A stretch of DNA of 64,000 nt from NCBI GenBank assembly GCA_034440635.1, contig JAOTON010001066.1, forward strand, positions 372,001-436,000. The letters are read 5' to 3'. Source of the stretch: Lepas anatifera (lineage: Eukaryota; Arthropoda; Thecostraca; Lepadidae). Under the pieces are notes generated by a model. The model had not been told where the DNA came from and made no database searches. It was given only the letters and a program-made list of their open reading frames with translations. The translations under genes and the position numbers were made by a program. Shown here piece after piece: positions 53,423 through 64,000 of this stretch (position 1 is the first letter of the stretch; the number at the start of each line of letters is the position of its first letter).

Positions 53423-55989
53423 CTGAGGGGGAGGGGCACACAGGTGGAGGAACAGCACTTGGCAAAAGCACACATGAACCATGTAACGTATAACGCATTA
53501 TGGTATTTAAAATATATTTTATGGTAGTAACGAGGTCACGCATTTGAACCACCGGTCTCACTAAACATAAGATCCGGACTTCTAAACCAATATTTTCATA
53601 CTGAACCAACTAAGACACATGGGTTCTGAATGCTTAACATAAATGGCAGTACAGGCACAGCTACATCTAACATGCTACAAAAATATGTCATCATGACACA
53701 AACCATGAGACCTTGAGTCTGATGACGGCCCACCTGTATTCCGGGTACGCCAACCACTGTAAGCGATGCACCTGGCGGCGAGTCTGGAACCACTGATTCA
53801 GTTTGTCCTCACTGGGCGGCGCGCTGCTAAAGACCTTGTGAAGGACGTGCGGCCCCGAGCTCTGATTGGTGGGCTGAATTTGACCGATGGAGTTGAACTC
53901 ACGACAGCTGGTGGTGGCCAGAAGGTCCTCCGGCAGAGAAGAAGCCGAAAACGCCGCTGGGGACAACTAAAACCGAGAAAGACAGGTTATTCTCACACTA
54001 CAGGGGCTACCATTTCTACCAATTATGGTACGTTTACGTTTACCGCTACGTTTACCATTATGGTACACGTAAGTCTTTTCTCAGCACATATTCACCTATT
54101 TCAAGCCTGATCCCTGGCATTCCAGTGGCATAAAACAGCAGACCAAATCTAGAAACAATACTGGTAATCTAACTAGTTTACAAACAGGCAAAAAATGGAT
54201 ACTTAGTCCTCACAAAATACCATCGATTCCCCAAATATTCATTGAGTTGGACAAAAAAGATGCCACATCAAAAACGTATCGAAATTCAGCATCACCTAAG
54301 CTGCGCTGTGGATAAAGTTCCAGATTTAGAGGCCAACCCTGAGTTCTATCTCCCGCCTGAACAGTCAAAAACAGCACGCCAAACACATGAACTCTGAATC
54401 ATAGCCGATAATAGTTTTCCCGATTTTCTTAAACACTACGTTTTTCCCGATTTTCAGCCCAATTACCTCCCCCTCCGTTCTCCAACCGCCCGCCTGCATC
54501 AGCCGCCGCTGATGCCTCAGCTCACCTCCCCGTCCACCAGAGTGACGCTGAGGTTGACGTATCTCCCGGTGAGGTTGAAGGGCGCCAGGCCCTCCCACCG
54601 TATCCTGACGTGGTCCGAAGTCTGCGGCGCCGCTACCACCAGAATGTCGTACTCCCGGGTGTGGGTGACGTCATCGGCGGAGGATGACGTCACCGTGAAA
54701 GTGCTACCTGGAGACACCGGCGAGAAGGTAACGGTCGGGAACTGGTGAGACTCACGGACGAGCGATAGCACGAGAATAAAAAACGTGCAATCGATGCGAC
54801 ACTTGCGTATACCCAAAGATGAAAGCATATGATTTTAATTGTGCTCTACTCACTGGCATGGATTTTTAAACATGATTCGGGGTGGCCAAATTTGGAACAA
54901 TTTCAAACATCACAAAATTTAAAGAAGTACAGCAAAAAGCCCATTCTAGCCTTTTCCAGGCCTGTAGAACTGTATAAATGAAAAACACAAATCTGAATAA
55001 TGTTTTAACACTGCTACGAAGTTTCATTGGGGGTGCCCGGGCACCCAAAAAGAGACAAATCAAGGCCCCTGGCTTTTCCAGTACAACGCAGCGGCAGAAT
55101 CTAACAACAGTACTGTTGCTGAAACACATATCTGAAAGATATCGGTAAAATAACATGGTTGAATCTACCCAAAATTCGGGCGCGTCAGAATGCCAAAGTC
55201 GTGCATCGGCCGTTCACAACCTTTGGTGGGTGTGGAGCACGGCGGGGGACTAAGGGTACTATCTACCACTAGCTCGGGCGTGGGTAGCGTGCAGAATACG
55301 AAAGCGATAACAGAAAACAGAGCACCCGCGTGAGACATGTCCCGTTCACGTCTGGCTACACGCCGAATCGTGCCTCTCCTCCAGCGGCGGTTTTCAACAC
55401 CCGGAAGACTCACTCCGACTAGCTGGCATATACAGCGGATACATGAGCTCACCTGTAAAGTTGACCAGCTGCACGTCTTCTTGGTGCACAGTGGCGCCGG
55501 AGGCCTCCAGCGCCTTCACTGCCACCTGGTAGTTGCCGCCGGAAACTGAAGTTAAGTCAGCGCCCATACCCGTCACCGCCACCATGCCTGAAGTAAACAT
55601 ATTTAGACCTTACGATAAACCATCGATTTTAACGCGGTATGACAGGGATTCCTGCTCTTTCAAGTTCCATGGCAGAACAAAAATGGTTCCAGAACACTTA
55701 TAACCACACGATGGAGCGGCAGGCGTCCAATCCTAGCTCCAGTAGCTAACTGCTCCCAGCAGCAGAACGCCACCCCTCACCTACAAAGGCGTGAACGTTA
55801 GGCCGCTGTCCGTAGTTGGTGAGCGTGGCGGCCGAGACCAGCTCGTCTATGAAGCGGTCACTGAAGCCGCTCAGCTTCAGGTACTGGGCCAGCGGCAGCT
55901 CCGTCAGCTTCAGCAGGCTCGGCTCCATGGCGATCACCAGGTCCTCCACCGTGTCGTAGGCGGCGCCGGAGTCCAGCAGGTCGTAAATT
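53236..55989 (-). CDS. PCYOX1: Prenylcysteine oxidase, last five exons (partial)
   Basis: C-terminal two thirds of a prenylcysteine oxidase, the FAD-dependent lysosomal thioether oxidase that splits prenylcysteines into cysteine, a prenyl aldehyde and hydrogen peroxide. Exons: 55781-55989, 55453-55587, 54526-54707, 53734-53966, 53236-53422 (946 nt, about 315 residues). All borders are GT-AG with matching phases and no internal stop. Family landmarks are SGFSDRFIDELVSAATLTNY followed by GQRPNVHAFVG, EYDILVVAAPQTSD, RLQWLAYPEY, and GLYYTSSVEAAASAMEMS with NVANLAYTRWYN near the end. The N-terminal FAD-binding GxGxxG exon(s) should lie beyond 55989 on the minus strand, but I could not find them in the window. 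Possible N-glycosylation sites NFT and NLS fit a secretory-route protein. Confidence 0.88.
53734..53966 (-). CDS. PCYOX1: PCYOX1 exon with WLAYPEY
   Basis: LSPAAFSASSLPEDLLATTS, EFNSIGQIQ, GPHVLHKVFSS and RLQWLAYPEY. Acceptor CGGTTTTAG. Confidence 0.87.
54526..54707 (-). CDS. PCYOX1: PCYOX1 exon with EYDILVVAAP
   Basis: STFTVTSSSADDVTHTREYD, ILVVAAPQTSDHVRIRW and NLTGRYVNLSVTLVDGE. Phase 0 end. Confidence 0.86.
55453..55587 (-). CDS. PCYOX1: PCYOX1 exon, central
   Basis: GMVAVTGMGADLTSVSGGNY and HQEDVQLVNFT, matching the family's VEGGN-type region. Acceptor TTTACTTCAG, donor GTGAGC. Confidence 0.85.
55781..55989 (-). CDS. PCYOX1: PCYOX1 exon with LSGFSDRFIDEL
   Basis: IYDLLDSGAAYDTVEDLVIA, then LAQYLKLSGFSDRFIDELVS and NYGQRPNVHAFV; starts with 1 nt of a split codon, so at least one exon precedes it. 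Confidence 0.88.
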
Positions 55990-57324
55990 CTGACGGATGA
56001 GAGAAGACGGGGTTACAATGTGCTGTTGTATGCCTGCTGTGGGTCTGACAGTTCACTCCCAGCTGAGCGTAGGTAGATTGATGATTGGTGTTTTAGGGCA
56101 CGCCAGCTTCTTTGGCTATATGTGCCCGGATAGGTAGATTCAGGAACGCACTGACTGCCTGTTTGGGAACAAAGGACTGGTAAGGAAGTCACCGCGGACA
56201 CAGAGGCAGCGATGATGCAGATGACGCAGAGACAGCGATACAGCGACGGTAGCCCCAGCTTGACCCCCGACTGCACGTGCGACACTGCCGTGCCCAGTGT
56301 CGACGCTTCGAATAAAGGTGACACGTGGAAATGGACATGTGTATGATCAACTTCGTGGCACTGTGCTTTAAATAGAGAAATCCACTCATTGTCATATTTT
56401 TACGTCTCACAATAAATTGCCGTTAGAACTCACTAGATTTCAGGTTTCCGCCATCCCACGGAAAGAAAGCGTGTCATGTTTTTCGAGTCTTGTAACTTTC
56501 GATAAAGAAAGACAAGCTGCATCTACTGATCGAAGGATATGACAGAATTGGCCCAAAAATGGGCTACGTCGCCTTTCCACAGGAGTTCTAAGCTTCGTCT
56601 ACCATAATTCGGAACTGAAAAGGCGCTCTCCTGTAAAACATTCCAGAAGTGACTTACGCTTTTCGTCCGTTGGACGGCCAAGACGTTTGAATTCGACATA
56701 TTTTAACATGGACCTTATGGCTAAAAGAAAAGTTCATCGCCAGCGTGACGTCACAGTAAAGGCGGCTTCGGATTGGTGATTGATCAGAACACGCTAAACT
56801 TAACTAACATCAACATCATACCCCCACAGTGTAATTTCTGCACAACCCCATCAGTGTCAGTCTCCACATCTCTCCTACCCCAGTCACAGACCCCCGCTAG
56901 CCAGATATTCTGGCGAGTCGGATCGGGCCTATTGTGTTCCCATTGTGTTAGTCCACAGCTTCTACTCTGGCCAACTCGATGATGATGATTGGGGTTTTAG
57001 GGCACTGCAGCTGCAGAGGCTATACGTGCCCGTCAGTATTGTATTACATTATCCTAAGATTGTCCTTATTAGCTACAGTGGGTTATGGAGAATGTGTGTG
57101 GTATCTAAGAATCTCTAACTGGTGTGTAAACTACGTCAAAATCTTCTTCTCTCAAATAAGATAAAACTTTTCCAATGTCTGCGAGTGCATTATCGCCTAG
57201 GATCTGTACCAGCGGAACCGGTGGAAAGAATCGTCAACTCCTACTATATCGTCCCCCCTTCCCGAAAAAACTCTGGGCCTTGTTCCTCTCCCCATCAATC
57301 GTCAGTAATCGAGAGTTTAAGGGA
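55990..57324. other. No recognised gene; short repeated motif
   Basis: Two related stretches, about 56075-56135 and 56975-57035, share GATTGG-GTTTTAGGGCAC and GGCTAT-TGTGCCCG, probably a small dispersed repeat. No PCYOX1 N-terminal exon could be found here. Confidence 0.4.
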
Positions 57325-57925
57325 GATACGCGAAAAAATTTATTGGCTATATGAAAAGGTTACAAAAAGTTGTTTCAGAAGTCCCATTCTCATTTTTGCG
57401 AATTCGGCCTGCAAATGCCTTAAAAATGCTCTCAAAATCAACATTTCTAGACGACTTTACCGGTACACCTCATATCGATGTATATGACGTACACACGGCC
57501 AAGGCTATCAGTTTCTCTAAGAATTAGGTCATATCTATCCTAAATAATAATGTAGAACTTTGGACTACTACAGAAAAATACTTTAGAAAAACAACATTCA
57601 AAAAATCTTTTGAAACAGAAAAATAGGCTTAAAAGAAATCATAATTAACCAATCAGAAGCCTATGAATTCTCAAACCGGGGACACGCGACCTATCTGACG
57701 CAAAAGTTTTGTCATCCTGGGGCTGAAGCAGAAAATGACTCAAGACCCGCGGTACGAAACCGCTGAAGACTTGAGTAATTATGTTTTTTTCCGTTTCTAG
57801 GGCAAACTCATTCATTTTGTAGTTTTTAAAAGCTTTTTAAAATTAATTCAAATACAAATACGGGAGAACAGACATTTATATTATAAAAAAAACATTACTT
57901 TTCAACTTTAAATAGTTTTTTAAAA
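57325..57925 (+). repeat. Dispersed repeat, copy 2
   Basis: Same orientation and order as 8655-9262, including AAAAGTTGTTTCAGAAGTCC and AAGAATTAGGTCATATCTAT. Confidence 0.65.
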
Positions 57926-57951
57926 GTAAGTGATGGGTATGGGCATAGGCG

Positions 57952-58900
57952 TAGGAACCGGGGGCCAGGGGGGCCACTGACTCCCCCACTTTTCTGTGGG
58001 GCCCCCACAGAAAAGTGGTATTGATATGAAAATACCAGCAACTGTAACATAAAACAAGAAACCCAAACGGACCGTATAGTTTGCTCGGAATACCTCTTAT
58101 AAAGCTGGCCTGGACTCCTGAGCTGATCTGAGGTCTTATGAGTCGGCCTGGGGCCCCTGAGCTGTTCAGGGGCCCCTGAATTAACCTTTGATGTCCTATG
58201 AGCTAACCTGGGGCTCCTTGAGCTAATCTAAGGTCCCTCGAGCTGGTTTATGCCCCTCTGAACTGTTGCATGGTCCCTAAGCTGAACTGGGAGCCATCAG
58301 CCTGAATGGACCCCTTGAGCTAGTCAAAGACCCTATACAAGCCGATCTGGGGCCCCTGAGCTGAGCTGGGCCCCCAAAGCTAATCTGACGCCCCCTGTGC
58401 TAAACTGGGGCTCCTGAGCTTATCTGGGGCTCACGCAGAGTTATAGGGCCCCTGAGCTGAGCTTGAAGTGGCCTCCTTGAGCTGTTCTGAGACGCTACAT
58501 AAGCCGATCTGGGACCCCTGAGCTGAGCCGGGCTCCTAAGCTGATCTGGTCATCTGAGCTAATCTGTAACCCACTGTGCAGAACTGCCCACCCCCTCCCC
58601 CACCTGCCCCCCCTTAGATGGACTGGGACCAGTAGAGTAGCCAAGGAGAGTCCAAGGGGTTCGCGGACCCCTCCCCCGCCCTTGGGCCGATCGTAAGCAC
58701 TCTAAAGGATTCTCTGATCAGGGGCCCCCAAGAGTCAGTCTCAGGGGCCCCCGAGATTGGTTCATAGGGCCCCTGAGTCGGTCTCAGGGCCCTCCACCCC
58801 GAGAGTTAGCATTAGGGGGCCCAAGAGTTGGTCTTAGGGGCCCCGAGAGGTGGTCTCAGGGGCCCCCGAAAGTTGGTTTCCAGGGCCCCTGAGAGTCGGT
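57952..58900. repeat. GGGGCCCCTGAGCTG-type degenerate tandem repeat
   Basis: It opens with CATAGGCGTAGGAACCGGGG, typical of a transposon-like end. It includes a perfect 15-bp hairpin CCACTTTTCTGTGGG-GCC-CCCACAGAAAAGTGG (57986-58018). It then runs through about 800 bp of loosely repeated GGGGCCCCTGAGCTGATCTG and, later, GGCCCCCGAGAGTTGGTCTC units. Confidence 0.65.
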
Positions 58901-59663
58901 GAATCACATCTGCACCGTTGGAGCTCCCTGACATCATGCTCCAATACTTTTCACAGAAACATGCATGCCAAATGTGTAGACTCACTGTATGTGCATGCCA
59001 ACTGTAAAGACTCACAAGCAAGGCTGAGGAATCGTGAACCAGCTTGGGGTGATACTTGCGTCTTGTTGACAGATATCACCAGTTTTTTTCTTGTTTTGAC
59101 TGAATAGGCGTATGCTTAAGTACAGGAGATTTGAAAGCAAAGATTAAAGCCATCTTTTCTAATGATGTCAATGACTACAACGGGACTGGGAGTCGGTCAA
59201 CGCGGTAAACCGATTCATTGTTAATGCAAATATTGCCTCGGGACAAAGCTTCTGCTAGAAAGCTCCACAAAATTAAGAACAAAAGCAATCCACGATTCCA
59301 ATTTGTGCAATGTACGTACATGCTAGGTGGTTTCTTCCGCACCTTATAAAGCTTTAAAGGAATCACTTTCACTTGGGTCGACCCAGCAGTCTTGCTTCAA
59401 AAAGCGCTATTGACAAGTCCACAACATCGTATGCTGTACGCAACTGACTGAAACAGTCTCCAATGAAACAGTTAGCAGTCTTCATCCGCCTAGCGCTTCA
59501 CTGCTGTGGCTCTTGAAACCGATTCTAATAAGTGACTAAACTCAGGAATTCAACACGGTTATTCAATGTTCCATCTCAGATTCGAAAAATTAAGCCAAAA
59601 CAGCATATGACTAACCATCATGCTCGCTGCGAAACCACTCACTCTGCCATGCGTTTCTTCTAG
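58901..59663. other. No recognised gene
   Basis: I searched for upstream exons of the racemase-like gene (SFKxRGA and SGNHG motifs) and found none. Confidence 0.4.
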
Positions 59664-62600
59664 GAACGACAGGTCTTCCCTGCACTGTGATAGTGTTGGA
59701 GGAAACGACGAAGGCCAAGGTGGACAGCATACGCTCCCACGGCGCCAACGTGGTATTTTGCAAGCCTTCTAACCAGGCACGGTAAGGCACGTCGGAAGAA
59801 TGTAGCATGCAGCTACTTAGCTAGCAAGTCGGAGCACCAGCTATTCAGGTTTAATGTATTCAAATAGGATGGTTCGTGTCTTACGGACAAAACGAGGTAA
59901 GGAACACTGAACGGAGCTGTTGGATCGCGACTCTATGAGTCGGATTCAACTATGGCTCATCGTCTCTTTATCTTGAGTCAGAGCTGAGTCGATTCAAATG
60001 ACTCATAATCGGATCACCGGCTCGATCAGATGAGTCGAGTCAGGATCCGAGATAGAATCTCAGAATCAGAGTCAGAATCGGAATCAGTACGCTGCTAAGC
60101 CATGAATCTCAACGATGTCGAGTCAGGATATTAACTTTTACACATCAACACTGACAAAGCTGACGCTGTGAGAAAACTAGAGTCTAGCATTCTTTCGCAA
60201 CCATCAAATTACAATGAAAACTAAAATCAAGATTAAATATTTACCCGGGAATGTTATCCAAGCTTGGGGCAACAGAACTTCCAGTTTGTTTTGGGTCATT
60301 CTTCAAATTGCACAGCGTCTGGTAACGAAAGCATCCGCCATCAATTGTTAAAGGAAATGTGGCACCTTCACAACGTGATTTTAACTAAGATAGCCAAGTT
60401 GTAAAGCAGGTCGGAAAACCCGGTACTCCATATTTCATTTGTCTTGGAACTCGATATTTCCGTAGAAAAAAAGCTAAAACCTACCTGACACCAGTCCCCC
60501 TCAGCCCCCGTCGCCGGCAGTCATCGTTGTGAGCTATTGGTGTGACAACATATGCTGACGTCACGATGAGCATCAGCCAATCGAAGCCCTTGAAGCGTTT
60601 CAAGTATGGTAGTGGTTGCCAGAACGTGACATCATCCACAGACTGATATTTATTTCTTTTTCTAGAGGAGTATTTTTAAAAACCAAATATTGAGCTTATT
60701 GTACATTTTTCAGAGAAATCATGAGTGGTTTCATTATTTTTGGCTAAAAGTACGCCTAATTACACTAAATTCCAGGATTCGACCAAGGTGCCTCATTCCC
60801 TTTAAGTGTAGGCATGCGGGTGGAGGGAGGGACAGGCGAAAGCTAACAACAGAAACCTGTTCGCATTCTCTCGTATTACCACTTGGCCACGGCGACGATG
60901 AAAACCCTTCGTCTTGATCAAAGGTTACAGCAGCTGGATCAATGTCCTAACGGAAAATATCGTACTCCTGCACTTTTTCCGTTTTCAGAACAGAAAATGT
61001 TTTACAAACGAAGTGGGTAGCCGAAAGTGTGGCGCCCCCCCACATACCGATAACGTGACAGCGACGCCGCCCCAGCCCCTCTTCTGCAGTTGATGCTGGT
61101 AATGTTCTAGAATTTGGCAACGTTTTCATCGCACAAAAGGGGCACTTCCCTGATAATGAAACCGCATCGGGTACTCTGCCGTTCCACAGAACATACGCCG
61201 ACATCATATCCAGCACCGGCTTCACTTCCATCGGTGCCAGCAGCAGTTATATGGCCTTGGCCGGCTACGGAACCATCGCGCTGGAACTTCTGGAGCAGGT
61301 AAGCACAGGGCTGACCAATCACGTGACAGCGTAACACGAGACCGCGAACAATATGAAGATGGGTTGTTAATTTTGGTCATCGGGAGGCACCCACGGTGTC
61401 AGACCGAGAGGTGTGGGGTATCCCTGTGACTCTCTCTTTGGTCCCTTCAAAATTGCTCCTAGAACTCAACCCCGAGATGGATATGCTAAAATTTGATCCC
61501 GGGTCAAATTCTGCTGGAGAGCAATTCTCGAGCTCAAGGGCGTATTTGCCTCAAGTTTTGCATGTTAGACGGTTCCTTTCAGTACGAAATTCAGCTTCAA
61601 AGTAATCATTTTCAACATATATTTTGCCCGGGGACAGTATGTAGCCTGCGGTTGCCTCCACAGACCAATCAATTAGGGCGATTAAACGGCTTAAATCGTG
61701 TGATATAATGCTTGCTAAAAAGCACATCATAAAAAGCCGACTCCCTCCCTAAGTAAGCCGGTTAGCTGAGATCATAACAGTTGGTGCCGATGTTCCCGCC
61801 TACCCGTAGAGTTAGAGGCAGGAGCAAGGGGCGGGGAGTGGGTACCCACCTGCCACCAGTTCTCAAGCCCTTGTTCTCACTTCATGACTTTTCGTGAATT
61901 CAGACTGACACCAGCTATCGCAGTAAAGCCTACAGCGCGCAGCTGCCGGCCCTGGTCCGAGGTGTGCGTGTGTCTCCAGGTGCCCGACCTGGACGCTGTC
62001 CTGGTGGCGGTGGGGGAGGAGGCATGATCGCCGGCATCGCCACCGTCGTCAGCGAGCTCAGGCCCCAATGCAGAGGTGAGCTGACATCGGTACAGTCACG
62101 AAGCTCACCTCTGGGATCACGAATCATCTTCTCCGGAATCCTCAGCCTACTAATCACGTTCGGCTGTTTTTTTTTTACCCGCAAGCCCATCTATCAATTG
62201 AGCATCTCAGCTCCAGAATTCAACTGAAAGATCAGAAAGTCACATGCCCAATATCCATGAATGTTTACTGTATGTATCGGATTCTGCTGTTCATTTAGTT
62301 TCTACTGAATCAAACGATAGACATGCCTACACCTAGTGGCAGATAGGAGGTAACTTTCTATGGTATATCTCATACTGATTCTTCTTCAAGATGTTGTCTT
62401 GTCTTTGGTAAGCGTTTCGTAATTGTTCTTTACAGTCTATTATAGCCATAGCATATCCTTCATTTCGATCGTCTAAAGTATCTGCATATTTAGTGGCTAC
62501 TAGAGGTACTAGCGGGGAAACCTAGCCCCTGCCGCTCCTAAAAGTGAGTCCTGGATCCGCGACCGTCTATACCTACAGTTCAATCCGGTGCCACTTTCCA

Positions 62601-63661
62601 TACAGTCCCGATTGAATCCATCCCTCCACTGTTAAACATCACGTGCCTGAAGACTGTAAGCCACCTCCCCTCCCCTCCCCCGCGGCAGTTCTGGCCGTGG
62701 AGCCGGCCGGTAAACAGCTGCAGCCCTGCCTGGTCTCCGGCCGCCGCCTGTGGCCCCAGCCTCCTCAGTTCCTGCGCACCCTAGCGGACGGCTGTATCAA
62801 GCAGTCGTGCTGGGAACCGGCGTTTTCCATCATGTGCCGCCTGGTGGCGCCACCTGTGATTACAGTGACCGAGATGAGATCGCCGCCACCACCAGACTCT
62901 TCTGGGACCGCACGCAGGTTGGCGACTTTTCTTAATAGAGCGCAATGGCCGTGCATGGTTGGGAGAGGGAATGGGGGGGATAAGCTAAGCTTGTGCCGGT
63001 CACGTTTCATGGGGAGATACCGAGTCTCGGGTTGGGCTCAAACTCGTACAGTTCCAAAAAAGAGTCTCACGCCAAAGCCATCTGCCTTCGCCAACCAAAC
63101 CAAACATTTACAACTATCGCATAACGATTTGAGGTGTGGATAGATGACATTCCAACAACTCGTTTTAGCTCGAACAATTTAAAGCTGCTCCTCGAGCTCG
63201 GCTCTGATAGTCGCAGATCATCATCTGACAGCTCCGCGAACATCCGAGCTCGCAGCTCACGTCCACCCTCCAGCGGTGGCGCCATCTACGCCAGCTCTTT
63301 GTGTTTCCAGCACCGGATCGAGCCCTCGGCCGGAATGGTGGTAGCAGCCGCTCTCTAAGACCAGCTTCCAGCCGAGCTGAAGCGGGTGGCCGTGGTGCTC
63401 TGCGGAGGAAACGTGGACGTCTCGCGGCTTCTCCAGAGACCTCGCGACTTCCAGAGACCGCTGCAGTCACCAATGGGCTATTGCTGTGCACTTGAATGTG
63501 CTGTTTCGATCGGGATCGGAAAGGTTTCGATCGGGATCGGAAAGGATGCGTTCGGCTGTGTGTTTTTGCAATGGAACGTTACCATGTCCTTCAAATCCCG
63601 ATGTTCAAGTACGTATTTGTGGACACAGGATGAGAGTCACTGGGATTCACGAGCTTGGTAG
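59664..63661 (+). pseudogene. Serine racemase/threonine dehydratase-like pseudogene
   Basis: Fold-type II PLP enzyme family: serine racemase, or L-threonine/serine dehydratase. Visible exons are 59664-59781 (GLPCTVIVLEETTKAKVDSI, GANVVFCKPSNQAR), 61190-61298 (ALAGYGTIALELLEQ), 61980-62075 (VPDLDAVLVAVG then GGMIAGIATVVSEL), 62689-62917 (VLAVEPAGKQL, TLADG, DEIAATTRLFWDRTQ) and 63311 onward (RIEPSAGMVVAAAL, then PAELKRVAVVLCGGNVDVSR). Splice sites are canonical. Three lesions are visible: a 1-nt loss in the G-run of the PLP phosphate-binding GGGG loop (about 62012), a second 1-nt loss between VTE and DEI (about 62873), and TAA in frame at 63356-63358. The N-terminal exons with the PLP-binding Lys were not found. 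The end after 63440 is uncertain. Confidence 0.75.
60352..60801 (+). mobile_element. TTAA-flanked MITE, copy C, perfect TSD
   Basis: TTAA at 60348-60351 and 60802-60805 brackets 450 bp with ends AGGAAATGTGGCACCTT and AAGGTGCCTCATTCCCT. The interior matches copies A and B. It sits in an intron of the racemase-like gene. Confidence 0.85.
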
Positions 63662-64000
63662 TGCAATCATTCTCGACCAAGTCTTCACTGGAAATAAAAA
63701 TGCAATCTTAGATGGGAGTCAATACCCCACAAATATATGTGGGGAGGCAATAAGAGTGTTTATAGGAAAAGTTTAATGTCCTATGTCATTCCGTGGGGAC
63801 AAAGCGGCCCAAAAAATGTATCTTCACAATTATCTGTTGTGTTAACATAACAAAGCGAATGCGATGTCCTTCGGGCGGCATTCTCTGCCCAGTAACTCTT
63901 CTTAATTCAATATCCTCATTGGAGAAGGGCGTTGATTTTATAGAATCATTATGGGTGGTCAAAATTTGAAAGAAGTCAATAACCAGAATATTTAAAAAGA
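63662..64000. other. No recognised gene
   Basis: AT-rich sequence to the window edge. No continuation of the racemase-like gene was identified. Confidence 0.4.

Noticed and set aside
60241..60346. Minus-strand stretch reading DGGCFRYQTLCNLKND and similar, as an exon
   Set aside because: Reading runs toward the TTAA of a MITE, no family recognised, and it is opposite the racemase-like gene's intron; too short to support.

Overview
The window is animal nuclear DNA, most likely from an arthropod, possibly a crustacean. Coding exons are short and GC-rich, split by introns with GT-AG ends, and lie in AT-richer DNA dense with DNA transposons. There is an interstitial block of TTAGG repeats (the usual arthropod telomere motif), and one gene encodes an axonemal dynein chain. 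No bacterial gene, CRISPR array, tRNA or rRNA was recognised. Exon borders below come from reading frame, splice dinucleotides and remembered family similarity. No search or transcript data were available.

Layout. 1-3640: no recognisable gene. 3753-7385: transposase and retroelement relics, namely two decayed Transib (RAG1-like) fragments, a BEL/Pao pol tail and a Merlin/ISXO2-like DDE transposase. 8655-19535: a nest of mostly non-autonomous DNA transposons. Several can be delimited to the base by perfect 8-bp target duplications (hAT type), one by TA and others by TTAA. One hAT element has landed inside the interstitial telomeric tract. 20595-29178: DDX47 on the minus strand, ten coding exons, complete. 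33690-47584: DNAI2 (outer-arm dynein intermediate chain 2) on the plus strand, fourteen coding exons, complete. Two further phase-compatible exons at 49706-50044 and 50836-51074 may give an alternative C-terminus. 53236-55989: the last five exons of a prenylcysteine oxidase gene (minus strand), N-terminal part not found. 59664-63661: a plus-strand serine racemase/threonine dehydratase-like gene with two frameshifts and an in-frame stop, and no visible lysine-bearing N-terminal half. It is best called a pseudogene.

The genes do not form a pathway. DDX47 is a nucleolar helicase for 18S rRNA maturation, DNAI2 belongs to motile cilia or sperm flagella, and prenylcysteine oxidase and serine racemase are metabolic enzymes. 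DDX47 and DNAI2 are divergent, about 4.5 kb apart at their start codons. The clearest unusual features are the disabled racemase-like gene, the Transib relics, the transposon in telomeric repeat, three minisatellites at DNAI2 exon edges or its possible stop codon, and a hAT element carrying a dense cluster of AGGTCA motifs.
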